IMG/VR virus record: IMGVR_UViG_3300009551_000587
Coordinates: 1-31,922 of that record
From: a virus
Length of the DNA stretch: 31,922 bases
Reading direction: 5' to 3' (one strand)
In this document: positions 15,353 through 23,558 of the stretch, one piece after another
Layout: each line of letters starts with the position of its first letter
Numbering within the stretch: the stretch's first letter is position 1
The notes under the pieces: generated by a model
Database searches by the model: none
Told to the model about the DNA's origin: nothing
The model's input: only the letters and a program-made list of their open reading frames with translations
Made by a program: the position numbers and the translations under genes

Positions 15353-16485
15353 GGGTTTAGCGTCGGCGTGCGAGTGCCCGTGCCGCCAATGGGTGACCGC
15401 GGTGGTGCGGTGCCGCCTGGATTGTTATATCCATCAGGCGGTGGCGGGGCTGTCGTTGGCGGCGCGGCGGGAGGCGACGGTGTGCCGTCAGACTCAGCAA
15501 ATTCATTCACGGTCGCACCGTTGAGCTTCGGCCAGTCCGGCTCAACGCTTCCGCTGGACGGATTGCTACCTGACGTACTTGTGACGGTGTACTTGAACCC
15601 GTTCGCCGTCGTTGGCTGCACGACATCGTTTACAGCGCGTTTTACCCCAGGAGCCCAGGCCACGGGTGAAACCTTGGGAGTCGCCTTGTAGTAGTAGCCA
15701 TTCGGCGTCGTCGGCTGTACGACATCGCCGTCAAGGTATTCGTGGTTCGGACTCCACTTCGAAGGATTCCGTAGGTAATAGTGGAAAATCTGCCCGTCAT
15801 CGAATTCGGCTACGACATACAAGTAGCCCATGAATGGCGCCGAAAAGTGAATCGCCGTGATCTGCCCCACGAATTCCGGATCTGGATGGCGTAGCACGTC
15901 GACGGCATAGGCGACCTTCGGCACCGGTGGGCCAGAAGGCGTCCCCACTCCTATATCAATGAACGTTAGCGAGCCTGCAACAAATTGCATCTGCAACTCA
16001 TTGTTCGGCGTCCGTCCGTAGATCGCGTATTGAAGTGCGCCCGGAACTGCCACCCAGGACACGAGATTCTTCGATCCAGCTGCCACATTCACGACGATGG
16101 GATCGGATGCCGGCCCTTCTCCCCAGAAACTAATCGCCGTAACTCGATAAGAGTACGAGCCCGCGATGAGCGAGCCACCAGCGCTCGGCGTCACGCTGAC
16201 ACTAGGCGCAGGAAGAATGTACCCAAACGACAACGGATCGGTGCCAGAGGTGAACGTATGCAGCGTCCCATCGAACGCGCATAACCCCTTGGTATTTGGC
16301 GGCAGAGTGAACTTGAAGGTCGTCCCGGGACGTTGGGCTGGAGCCTTCGATGGGAGGATGTAGCCGTTTTCGAGATCGTACAATGTCGCTGGAGACGCAC
16401 CGCCACGAACACGCATGCGGCTCATACCGGCAGATGCGGTCGTCAGTGACACGGGCCGAAGGGCGTTGTTGCCTTGCGCCGTCAT
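15349..16485 (-). CDS. Tail hub protein, N-terminal part with Pro-rich tail
   Basis: The 378-residue protein begins with a hub-like N-terminus (LYDLENGYILPSKAPAQRPG, then CAFDGTLHTF). A fibronectin-like strand set follows (GSYSYRVTAISFWGEGPAS), then modules WSPNHEYLDGDVVQPTTPNG and WAPGVKRAVNDVVQPTTANG plus one EPDWPKLNGATV copy. The end is strongly Pro-rich (SPPAAPPTTAPPPPDG), a flexible tail. Together with 14003-15352 and 11984-12490 it covers the order of features of one gp10-like hub. ATGA overlaps join it to both neighbours. Confidence 0.72.
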   Translation of the reverse strand: MTAQGNNALRPVSLTTASAGMSRMRVRGGASPATLYDLENGYILPSKAPAQRPGTTFKFTLPPNTKGLCAFDGTLHTFTSGTDPLSFGYILPAPSVSVTPSAGGSLIAGSYSYRVTAISFWGEGPASDPIVVNVAAGSKNLVSWVAVPGALQYAIYGRTPNNELQMQFVAGSLTFIDIGVGTPSGPPVPKVAYAVDVLRHPDPEFVGQITAIHFSAPFMGYLYVVAEFDDGQIFHYYLRNPSKWSPNHEYLDGDVVQPTTPNGYYYKATPKVSPVAWAPGVKRAVNDVVQPTTANGFKYTVTSTSGSNPSSGSVEPDWPKLNGATVNEFAESDGTPSPPAAPPTTAPPPPDGYNNPGGTAPPRSPIGGTGTRTPTLNP

Positions 16486-17510
16486 ACGCGCACTGGCAGC
16501 GACATGGGAAGCGGTCGTTGATCGCCTCCAGGGAAATAGCGCGCGCCGGCGTGCGATCCAGCAACGAGATCGCCAACGTATTCCCGAGCTCGTAAAACAG
16601 CGGCCTGCGCATCCGCTTGCTTATAGATCGTTTTCGCATCTCCCAGCGCGGTCAGATAGATCGCCTGCCAGTCGATGGTTGTCAGATCGTTGTCAGCCTC
16701 AAATGGCAGCAAGCAATAGAACGCCTTGATGCGCAGCAGCCAACCGACAATCGGCGTTGGCCACAACTCGATACACGATCGAATCTCGTAGTGTGTGGTT
16801 GGGCCCGTTTGAATGGCGTTGTACATTTCAGGGACGATTCCGCGGCGCAGCGGACGCCAGTTGTTGTCGCCGCACGATGTCCATGCCCCCTGGACCCAGC
16901 GCGGGTCCATCACGAGCGTGCAAGGCGGCGTTGCCGTCTGTTCGTCGTTCTCGTCGATGTCATAGAAGCGCTGTCCGGCCCCCAATGTCCATGTGAACCA
17001 GCGTTCCATCCGGAAAATGTTGTAGGTGCGAAACAATCGCTCCTGCGCATCCTTCAAGAGGCGATTCACGACCGTGGTCGCATTCGGTGGCTGCCGATTG
17101 ACGGCATCGGCGAGGTATTTTTTCGTTTGTTCGAAATATGAGCCAGCGTCAGGCTGGCTTAGATGCTCTTTTGCCTTCCCAATGGCCAGATTAAGGACTG
17201 GCGTATAGTCCAGAACGGTTTCGTCCGATCCATTTACTAGCAAAGGAGGTGCCGTCGCGTTTCCCTTGTTCAACTCAAGATCGCGCCACAAGTCCTGCTG
17301 CGCCATGTTGAGGAACTGAGACAGCGTTCCATAGGTTCCGGGAGGCAAATTTATGCCCAGTGCGCCGAAACCCAACGCTGGTGCCATATCGAGAACGAGA
17401 TCATTCAACGCACGCGTCACTGTGATAGACAGCGGATCGATAAAGCCGAGTCCGTCGAACATCTTCTGACGAAGCGCGGAGAGAGGCTGTGGTGTGTAAT
17501 CTCTGCTCAT
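16482..17510 (-). CDS. Head-tail adaptor / tail tubular A-like protein
   Basis: This 342-residue soluble protein has helices around LSQFLNMAQQDLWRDLELNK and VVNRLLKDAQERLFRTYNIF, then a strand-rich part with RFYDIDENDEQ and WRPLRRGIVPEMYNAIQTGP. This helix-then-sandwich order and the gp4/gp11-like position next to the hub fit a podophage adaptor that joins portal to tail. The start at 17510 overlaps the repeat-protein stop as ATGA, and its own stop overlaps the hub N-terminal gene. Family assignment is by pattern and order only. Confidence 0.72.
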   Translation of the reverse strand: MSRDYTPQPLSALRQKMFDGLGFIDPLSITVTRALNDLVLDMAPALGFGALGINLPPGTYGTLSQFLNMAQQDLWRDLELNKGNATAPPLLVNGSDETVLDYTPVLNLAIGKAKEHLSQPDAGSYFEQTKKYLADAVNRQPPNATTVVNRLLKDAQERLFRTYNIFRMERWFTWTLGAGQRFYDIDENDEQTATPPCTLVMDPRWVQGAWTSCGDNNWRPLRRGIVPEMYNAIQTGPTTHYEIRSCIELWPTPIVGWLLRIKAFYCLLPFEADNDLTTIDWQAIYLTALGDAKTIYKQADAQAAVLRAREYVGDLVAGSHAGARYFPGGDQRPLPMSLPVRV

Positions 17511-18169
17511 TGAAGGGTCGCCGACACAAGGCCAAAACCGATGTCAAGCGCCTCTGCCTTCATCGTGTAAGTGATCACGATGTCACGCAGAGATGCCGAT
17601 TGAAGATTGAATGCGGCATCCAATGCCTCCGGATGCGCGCCCTGGTAGTCATGCACAACATTCCTCAATGTCGCACTCTGCATGGAGTAGGAAACATCCA
17701 TCGCTTCGGGTTTCATCGTGCAGGAGTGCACAAGTTCACGAAGCGCCGCGCTATGGAGGGTGAAAAACGCATCGAGAGCTTCGATGTGCTTGAACTGCAC
17801 ATCGCCCTTTTGCAAACCGAATGCCGTCTGCAGTCCGTCCAACACTTCAACTGGATAGGGTCGACTCGTCAGGTAGTACAACGATGTCATCACCGCGGAC
17901 GTGAGAGAAAACCCAACGCTAAGAGCCTCTGGATCCATTACGCCATCCCATCTAGCGCGAGGAATGGGGCATTCGCAATCAATGTCGAGATGTAGCCCAG
18001 AAAGCGGAGTGTTGGGTGGAGTCGTTCCGGATGGCGGATTGGTGCTAAGCGACGTCCCAGCAAGATGAGCCTGTGGCGTCAACGTTCCCGCAGGATCAAG
18101 CCCGAGACGAAGACCGCCAAGTGGAGTGATCGGAGGAACCGGTACATCTTGATTGAGCGTTAGTCCCAC
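17507..18169 (-). CDS. Repeat-containing virion protein, function unknown
   Basis: The 220-residue protein has a Pro/Gly-rich N-terminal part (1-70) and then five or six degenerate repeats of about 25 residues with the pattern EALDxxFxLxSAxLRxxVxxYTMK. Units begin near Glu81, Glu108, Glu130, Glu155, Glu181 and Glu206. Each unit looks like two strands with a short amphipathic turn, suggesting a repetitive beta structure. The start is GTG (18169), with GGGG a few bases upstream. It is the first gene after the terminator at 18183-18208. I do not know the family; a neck or head-exterior protein is the guess from position. Confidence 0.68.
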   Translation of the reverse strand: MGLTLNQDVPVPPITPLGGLRLGLDPAGTLTPQAHLAGTSLSTNPPSGTTPPNTPLSGLHLDIDCECPIPRARWDGVMDPEALSVGFSLTSAVMTSLYYLTSRPYPVEVLDGLQTAFGLQKGDVQFKHIEALDAFFTLHSAALRELVHSCTMKPEAMDVSYSMQSATLRNVVHDYQGAHPEALDAAFNLQSASLRDIVITYTMKAEALDIGFGLVSATLQ

Positions 18170-18182
18170 ACATACCCCGATG

Positions 18183-18208
18183 AAAAAAGGGCCGGGCGAA
18201 CCCGGCCC
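18183..18208 (-). terminator. Rho-independent terminator after the capsid unit
   Basis: On the minus strand GGGCCGGG-TTCG-CCCGGCCC is a perfect 8-bp stem with a UUCG tetraloop, followed by TTTTTT. It lies between the last head gene (stop 18215) and the next gene (start 18169). It separates abundant capsid mRNA from tail mRNA, probably as a partial terminator, since no clear promoter follows. Confidence 0.9.
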
Positions 18209-18214
18209 ATATGG

Positions 18215-18514
18215 CTACGCTGCGACTTTCTGAGGCGTGATGTACCGCGACAAGGCGCCATAATCGCGAAACGTTTCTCGCACCGGATTGACCAGGGCAT
18301 TTCGGCCTTCGTCGAAGTAGTCGGGATAGGTGCGCATGAGACGGTCGTACTCTTCCTCGACGTTGACGTCCTTGGCAGAGGCGTTTTTCGTGCCGAGCAC
18401 ATGCACGTTCGCATCGCCGTGAATCTGGCGAAGGACATGCGCCTCGTATTCCGGCACTTCTTTGACGATCTTGAGCGCCGCGCCGCGTTCGATCTGGACG
18501 GTTTGAATTTCCAT
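18215..18514 (-). CDS. Small head protein, function unknown
   Basis: The 99-residue acidic, soluble protein begins MEIQTVQIERGAALKIVKEV and is predicted mixed alpha/beta (EEEYDRLMRTYPDYFDEGRN helix). The start at 18514 has AAAGGAA upstream. It is the last gene before the terminator and shares the unit with the capsid gene and the 85-residue gene, so it is likely made in amounts close to the capsid protein. Possible roles are capsid decoration or head completion. No family recognised. Confidence 0.72.
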   Translation of the reverse strand: MEIQTVQIERGAALKIVKEVPEYEAHVLRQIHGDANVHVLGTKNASAKDVNVEEEYDRLMRTYPDYFDEGRNALVNPVRETFRDYGALSRYITPQKVAA

Positions 18515-18523
18515 GAAATTCCT

Positions 18524-18781
18524 TTAGTCGATGAGAAGAATGCCTGCCGTCGCTGTCTTGATGTAGTTCGGCAGAGTGACCTCGACGAACGAGTTCGCCG
18601 GAACAGTAGCCAGCGCCGTGTAAGACACCACGTTGTCTGGCGACTGCGTCAGCGCGATTGGCGAGGCGGTCGGGTTGAACGCCAGGACATTGCGGCCAGA
18701 AACGAACGGTGTTGCACCACCGCCGACGCCAGGGCCGAGATTGATGGCAGTGGTGACACCAAGAGTGAAAAGCTTTGCCAT
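18524..18781 (-). CDS. Small head decoration-like protein
   Basis: The 85-residue protein starts MAKLFTLGVTTAINLGPGVG. It is beta-rich, with few charges, and has an FVEVTLPNYIKTATAGILLI end. It directly follows the capsid gene, with GAGGAC upstream of the ATG. Composition and place fit a capsid-surface decoration or cement protein. The sequence alone does not prove this. Confidence 0.72.
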   Translation of the reverse strand: MAKLFTLGVTTAINLGPGVGGGATPFVSGRNVLAFNPTASPIALTQSPDNVVSYTALATVPANSFVEVTLPNYIKTATAGILLID

Positions 18782-18791
18782 GGTCGTGTCC

Positions 18792-19853
18792 TCAGGCGAT
18801 GGAAAGAACAGCCATCGAATTGCGCTTTTTGACCGTCAGCCCATAGTCGGCGGTGAGGCCAAAATAATGGGTATAGCGGTCATAGACGCGATCGGGCTTG
18901 CGGTTGATGAGCCAGCGGCCCTTATTCGGGCGCAGGACCATGTGCTTGGACTGCAGGAAATAGCAGCGCTTGGCCCAGCCCGGCGTCGTCGAGTCGAGCA
19001 CATCGAACGTCGGATCCCACATGAGCTCGACGCCCTTAAAGTACAGGCCGCTCGTGCCACCACTGGTGTCGGTCGAGGCATCGATGTTCGTGTTCTTGCC
19101 GCTGCCGAGGATGATTTGACGGTTCACCGTCGAGAGCGCATCTTTGCGGTAGGCATCAAGGAACGCCGAGCCGACAAAGATCGCATCCGGCGACATACCG
19201 CCGTAGGTCATGCATTTGCGCCACTGAACTTCCATGGCCTGCACCAACGTGCCGGCCGTGCCAGTGTTGATGCCGATGGAGGCGTTGTTCTGCCAGTAGG
19301 CATTGATCGACTGATCGATGCCGCCGACGACCGTTGCCGACGTCGGCGTGGTCGAAACCAGTAGATCGAGGCCCGGGCACGACTTCGTCGACGCCGTACC
19401 GTCCTTGTGGATTTCGAGATCCCAGTTCTGCTGGAAACCGTCCTTCAAGGTTGCGTAGTTTTCCTTGAGGCGGTTGACGATCTGGATTTGCTCGGCCTCG
19501 GTGAGGACGGCATTCTTATCGTCGGTCAGCACGATGCCGTTGTCGGCCATGTCGGTTTCGTTGACCGCAAAGCCGTCATGGGCTTCGTAGTGCTGGAATG
19601 GCGCAAGACGAACGGTGTCCTTGGTGTTGTAGGTCACCTGGTCGTCGCGCGTGTAGTTCTGATAGTTCGAGTTGTTCGAAATGCGCACCTTCTCGTTGAA
19701 GATGCCATTACCGAACACGGATTCCTGCTTGTTCTTGATGAGCCACTGCGCGAACGGGCGCGCGGTCGTGAACTGATCGACCGGATCGTTTTTCGCATAG
19801 CTGTTGAGCTGATAGTTGGCGCCTGCGGCCAACTGGGCGGAAGTGATGGGCAC
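18792..19853 (-). CDS. Major capsid protein
   Basis: The 353-residue protein follows the scaffold gene in the order expected for the coat protein. It has an extended N-terminal arm (PITSAQLAAGANYQLNSYAK), a charged region DDQVTYNTKDTVRLAPFQHY, and a C-terminal part with VELMWDPTFDV and GWAKRCYFLQSKHMVLRPNK, which resembles the end of HK97-fold coats binding ordered strands. Start choice: GTG at 19853 has GAGG 10 nt upstream. An upstream GTG at 19919 would add 22 residues and fits less well. The upstream leader of about 170 nt holds a hairpin (19962-19995) and repeated-element copy c. No exact family was recognised. Confidence 0.85.
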   Translation of the reverse strand: MPITSAQLAAGANYQLNSYAKNDPVDQFTTARPFAQWLIKNKQESVFGNGIFNEKVRISNNSNYQNYTRDDQVTYNTKDTVRLAPFQHYEAHDGFAVNETDMADNGIVLTDDKNAVLTEAEQIQIVNRLKENYATLKDGFQQNWDLEIHKDGTASTKSCPGLDLLVSTTPTSATVVGGIDQSINAYWQNNASIGINTGTAGTLVQAMEVQWRKCMTYGGMSPDAIFVGSAFLDAYRKDALSTVNRQIILGSGKNTNIDASTDTSGGTSGLYFKGVELMWDPTFDVLDSTTPGWAKRCYFLQSKHMVLRPNKGRWLINRKPDRVYDRYTHYFGLTADYGLTVKKRNSMAVLSIA

Positions 19854-19961
19854 TGTTATGTCCTCGAAGTAGGAAAGGTCACAGCCGATTGGCTGATTTC
19901 TTCCCGCGTTCGTGGACACGACCCCACTTACGATGCTACGGAGCGCGACTTCCGCTTACGC

Positions 19962-19995
19962 TTGCGCGGTGCGGATTGTCAGTCCGCACGCGCAA
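19962..19995 (-). promoter_or_regulatory. Strong hairpin in the capsid gene leader
   Basis: TTGCGC-GTGCGGA pairs with TCCGCAC-GCGCAA (minus strand), 13 bp with one bulged C and loop CTGACAA. No U run follows, so it is not a simple terminator. It may stabilise or process capsid mRNA. It lies just after repeated-element copy c. Confidence 0.6.
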
Positions 19996-20013
19996 GATGC
20001 ACGATCTCGAAAG

Positions 20014-20027
20014 ATGGTCAAGGGTTC
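20014..20027 (-). promoter_or_regulatory. Repeated element, copy c (before the capsid gene)
   Basis: The minus strand reads GAACCCTTGACCAT. The scaffold stop TGA (20028-20026) overlaps it, with one extra A compared with the other copies. Spacer bases 11-16 (CGTGCA) match copy d and bases 20-26 (TGCGCGT) match copy b at equal offsets. No ATG sits at 26 nt here. Confidence 0.6.
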
Positions 20028-21078
20028 AACGAATTGAAGCGACGCCCATGGAAAAGGCTTCCATGTCGTCCTTCGGCTGACGTATTTGGGCGTTCGTTGC
20101 TCCGGTGGGGCGCAGCGGCACGGCTTCAACAGTGGGCTTTTGACCAGCGGCCGGCGCCGGCGCAGAAGCAATCGATGGAAGTGCCAAATACGCACGCTGA
20201 GCAGCAGCCGCCCATTCGCTCGGATGCATCGTTTGCTGGATAACCTGCAAAGTTGGCTGCAAGTAGGCCATTTTCTGGGAGAACGCCGGGTCAGAAGCCT
20301 GGAATCGCGCACCAACAGCTCGCAAGTCGCCCATGGCCTGCTCGTTAGCCTGCTGAAACTGCTGCTGACGCTGAAATTCGGCCTGTTGGCGCTGTGTAAG
20401 CTCACTGCTTCGCGCCGCATGTTCACGCTGCTGCACGATTTCTAGCGCGCGCTGACGCGTCAGCTCACCTTTGCCGACTTCCTCGGCCAAATCGCGGTGC
20501 TTGTCGAGCGGATCGAAGACGCCAGGGACTTCTTTGCCTATCCTCTGACCGAGCCATTTCATTTCAGCCAGCATGGCGTCGTAGACGAGTACCATTTTCT
20601 GCGGATCGCCGCTGTTGATCGCAGACAAGTAGTTCATCACGCGCCCGAATTGATCCGGCGTGGCACCTGTCGAAGCAATCGCGGTCTGCCATTCATCTGC
20701 TTTCGCAGCTTTTGCAGAAATCTCGTCGAAAGCCTGCTGTGTCGGTCGAGCCGACAATTCACGAAAGCGCGCCGCGGATTTTTCTTTCAACCCGAGGGCG
20801 TTTACTTCGGCTTCGATTTCAGCCTTCTGCCGATCCTCGTCCGAAAGGTCTTCATCTTCCTGCGCAGGAACGACTGGCACCGCAGGCGAAGCTGCTTGCG
20901 TAGCGTCCGTTTTGGCTTCTCCTGCGGGCGCCGGAGCGTCCGCGCCGCTCGCCTCTGCGACTCCGCGCGCAAATGCATCAACATCGCTTTCGGGAGCCGG
21001 CGCAGGAGCAGGCGCATCGACGGCAGGAGCGGCAGCAGATTGGGTGGTGTTGGTAGTATCAGCTTGGACGGTGTCCAT
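20026..21078 (-). CDS. Scaffold protein
   Basis: The 350-residue protein begins with a long low-complexity Ala/Pro/Asp region (PAVDAPAPAPAPESDVDAFA). Charged helices follow (SDEDRQKAEIEAEVNALGLK) and a Gln-rich coiled-coil segment (RQQAEFQRQQQFQQANEQAM). This profile and the place between portal and capsid genes are typical of podophage scaffold proteins, which guide capsid assembly and then leave. A small basic C-terminus (MEAFSMGVASIR) could bind the coat. The ATG at 21078 has AAAGGA upstream. No protease is seen in the window. Confidence 0.85.
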   Translation of the reverse strand: MDTVQADTTNTTQSAAAPAVDAPAPAPAPESDVDAFARGVAEASGADAPAPAGEAKTDATQAASPAVPVVPAQEDEDLSDEDRQKAEIEAEVNALGLKEKSAARFRELSARPTQQAFDEISAKAAKADEWQTAIASTGATPDQFGRVMNYLSAINSGDPQKMVLVYDAMLAEMKWLGQRIGKEVPGVFDPLDKHRDLAEEVGKGELTRQRALEIVQQREHAARSSELTQRQQAEFQRQQQFQQANEQAMGDLRAVGARFQASDPAFSQKMAYLQPTLQVIQQTMHPSEWAAAAQRAYLALPSIASAPAPAAGQKPTVEAVPLRPTGATNAQIRQPKDDMEAFSMGVASIR

Positions 21079-21244
21079 TGGAAATCCTTTGCGTGAAAAA
21101 TTGTGGCCCGACGCCTACAGATCGCGGGTCGCGATAGGCTTCATTGATTCCGCATTTCGAGCAGTGCAAATGACGAACAGCACCCCATTCAGACGAGTGC
21201 GTTGTCTGCCAGCGGTGCTCGCATTCAATTTGGGCGATGTCCAT
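21059..21244 (-). CDS. Small zinc-ribbon-like protein between portal and scaffold
   Basis: The 61-residue protein has CEHRW near the N-terminus, then HLHCSKCGINEAYRDP, a possible Cys/His zinc site (C-x-H with C-x-x-C). It overlaps the portal gene end by 20 nt and the scaffold start by 20 nt, and fills the gap between them exactly. GGGA lies upstream of the ATG. The snug fit and Cys pattern favour a real gene. Function unknown; small zinc proteins here may regulate or assist assembly. Confidence 0.6.
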   Translation of the reverse strand: MDIAQIECEHRWQTTHSSEWGAVRHLHCSKCGINEAYRDPRSVGVGPQFFTQRISNGHRPS

Positions 21245-23558
21245 CGATCATCCCATTGTGTGGAACTGGTAAGAGGTTTGCGCCGCCTTGTGATGGCGGA
21301 ATTGGAATGGCTGCGCCAGATGGTTCGGGCATTAGCTGCGCCGGCATCTGAGGCATCGGGCCTGGTTGTTCGGCCGGCACCGGTGGCAGGAAACGTGACG
21401 GATCAAGACGATCGCCGGTACGGTTGAGCGTCTCGGCGACCAGCTCCTGAATACCATCCGCGATATCGCTCGGGGCCGACTGACGTAGCTGACCGACCTG
21501 CATGATAGCGTTCTGCAGAACTGGCATAGTCGCTGCCCACGACTGCTGCTGCGCCGTGGTATCAGGCTTGCCTGACGAGCCGCCCTTCACTGAAACGGTG
21601 AGCAGGACAGATAGACCATCAATCGTGATTCCTTCCGGCCAAAATGCCCATGGTCCGGCGATTTCCTCGACGTCTTTGCGGTCCATCTTCTGTAACGAGA
21701 CTTCGGCCGTGTATTGCGCCAGATCGTCCATCAAAGAATCGATGCAGTCGCGCATGTAGCTCGTGCGCGCGTTGGTACCGGTTTGCTGAATCTCGGCTTC
21801 GGTGGCCGTCTTGGCGGTGCGCACGGAGGCGGCCAAAGCTTCTTGAATGCCCCACGACATTTCCAACATCGCCCGCGTTGGCCGATCGTCGTAGAGATTG
21901 ATGTCGATCGGTGGATAGGCAATCGCGGCGATAGCGTTCGCTATGGGTTCGCCTTGACGGGAAGGATGCAGGCCAACCATCTCACCAATCGCGCCCATCT
22001 CGAGTTTTTTAGCCTGACTGGCATCGAGCAGCGTGGCATCAAATCCCGTCTTCGGAATCGCTCGACGACGGTGCTCGGCGCGATTCGAATAGATGCGGTT
22101 CATGTCATCTAGCAGATGACGAGTGCGCGAGATCATGGACTGCGGATGCCGCTCACCATCGACACGAAGCATCGATAGTGCAAAGAACGGATAGAACCGA
22201 GTCGTTCCCGGATCCGGCGCATAGGTTGGCTTGGCGTACTTCTCCAGACCCTCCACCAGTGTCAGGACGGAATTCGCATCCTTGTTCCAAACCTCCCATA
22301 CGCAAACCGAACCATCGCCCGTTTGATTGCTGCTCGTAAGCGACGATCCCGCAGCACCGCTGCGATACGAATCGGCGTCGACATCAGAGACATTCGCCAG
22401 AGGGCCAATGTCCTTTCGATCGGTATTGTCAGATGGTTTCTGCTGAAAATAGATGTTCGCCTTGCTTAGGTCTTCCTCAACGGTAGGAAACGCCGCACGG
22501 GCATCATTCAATGTCATGAACGTGCGATGCGCGATCCACGGCGCATCGCGATAGCCTTCGAGCGTTCCAACCTGCGGCGCAACCTGGATGTCTTCGGCAT
22601 TGATGAAATCGATCGCCATACCGCGGGCGACAATCACCTCAACCCTGGCCTGCAGCCCTTCCATTTGCTGCTGCAGGCTGGCGCGCAGTTCGTCGGTGTT
22701 GTTTCCGCCATCCTCGATTTCCTCTTGGGTCGCTGCGATGCGCTCCAAGTTGTCCTGCATGTCGCTCAGCTGAGACTGGATGATCGGGTCTTTGCCCATC
22801 CGCTGCTGCCAACTGGCCTTGAGCCAGCCGATGCCAACCGAAAGGCATGAGCCGACCAACGGTTGCCCCTGAGCCTTAAGCCTTCCCTGCTTCCACAAAC
22901 GCTCAATGACGATCTCTAGCGTCTGCCCAAGTTGCTTGGCGTCGTCTTGCCGCTGACGGTAAGGCGCAAGAATCTTCTTGGCCGCCTGTCGAACTGCCTG
23001 ATCGATCCAGCCTTGTATCGCGGCTTGAGCCGCCTGCTCCGGAGGGACTGTCGGCTGCGGCGGGCTTGTCTTTGGAACGCCGTGTGTCAGCGCCTGACCC
23101 ACACCAACGAGCGTGGCTTGGGCATTCGCGGTGGCGGCAGACGCTGCCGCTTGTTGCCCTACCTGCTGCATCATCGCCTGGGCTTGCGGATCGGACATGA
23201 CCTGAGCCCGCGCCATCTCCATGATCTCGGCCATCGGCGGCGGATTGGTCGCGTCCGCCGGCATGATGTCCAAATCAGGGTCGCGCGCGTACAGAAACGA
23301 CTTAAGGATATCGATGTACGTGCCAGCAATGGGAATACTGACCTCGAACTGGCCAGCGTCGCCTCGCGCATAGCGCCGGTCCAGCGCATACTGCTTACGT
23401 GCAGCCTTATCGAACTCACGAGCCTCGTTGATGCGCTTTAGCCATGCTTTGACGTCCGCACATTCCTGCGCGTTGTAGTCCGGCTTGTCCTCCATTGCCG
23501 CCTGCATGAACTGGTCAGCGTCGGTAGGCTGCGCGAGGTATTCTTCTGGGGTACTCAC
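21225..23558 (-). CDS. Portal protein
   Basis: The 777-residue protein follows terminase and precedes scaffold and coat, as podophage portals do. It is in the size range of P22-like portals and has the helix/stem pattern of the family. Regions that fit are PIAGTYIDILKSFLYARDPD (N-terminal wing), a Gln/Ala-rich coiled segment at about 110-190, RTRHLLDDMNRIYSNRAEHR (stem-like helix), TATEAEIQQTGTNARTSYMR, a typical portal crown/wing motif, and a Pro-rich C-terminal tail. Portals form dodecameric rings through which DNA is packaged and ejected. The start overlaps the TerL stop as ATGA. Confidence 0.9.
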   Translation of the reverse strand: MSTPEEYLAQPTDADQFMQAAMEDKPDYNAQECADVKAWLKRINEAREFDKAARKQYALDRRYARGDAGQFEVSIPIAGTYIDILKSFLYARDPDLDIMPADATNPPPMAEIMEMARAQVMSDPQAQAMMQQVGQQAAASAATANAQATLVGVGQALTHGVPKTSPPQPTVPPEQAAQAAIQGWIDQAVRQAAKKILAPYRQRQDDAKQLGQTLEIVIERLWKQGRLKAQGQPLVGSCLSVGIGWLKASWQQRMGKDPIIQSQLSDMQDNLERIAATQEEIEDGGNNTDELRASLQQQMEGLQARVEVIVARGMAIDFINAEDIQVAPQVGTLEGYRDAPWIAHRTFMTLNDARAAFPTVEEDLSKANIYFQQKPSDNTDRKDIGPLANVSDVDADSYRSGAAGSSLTSSNQTGDGSVCVWEVWNKDANSVLTLVEGLEKYAKPTYAPDPGTTRFYPFFALSMLRVDGERHPQSMISRTRHLLDDMNRIYSNRAEHRRRAIPKTGFDATLLDASQAKKLEMGAIGEMVGLHPSRQGEPIANAIAAIAYPPIDINLYDDRPTRAMLEMSWGIQEALAASVRTAKTATEAEIQQTGTNARTSYMRDCIDSLMDDLAQYTAEVSLQKMDRKDVEEIAGPWAFWPEGITIDGLSVLLTVSVKGGSSGKPDTTAQQQSWAATMPVLQNAIMQVGQLRQSAPSDIADGIQELVAETLNRTGDRLDPSRFLPPVPAEQPGPMPQMPAQLMPEPSGAAIPIPPSQGGANLLPVPHNGMIDGHRPN

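Noticed and set aside
15191-15691. Plus-strand Gly/Val-rich ORF
   Set aside because: Antisense of the Pro-rich tail and the start of the next hub gene; no ribosome binding site or family pattern.
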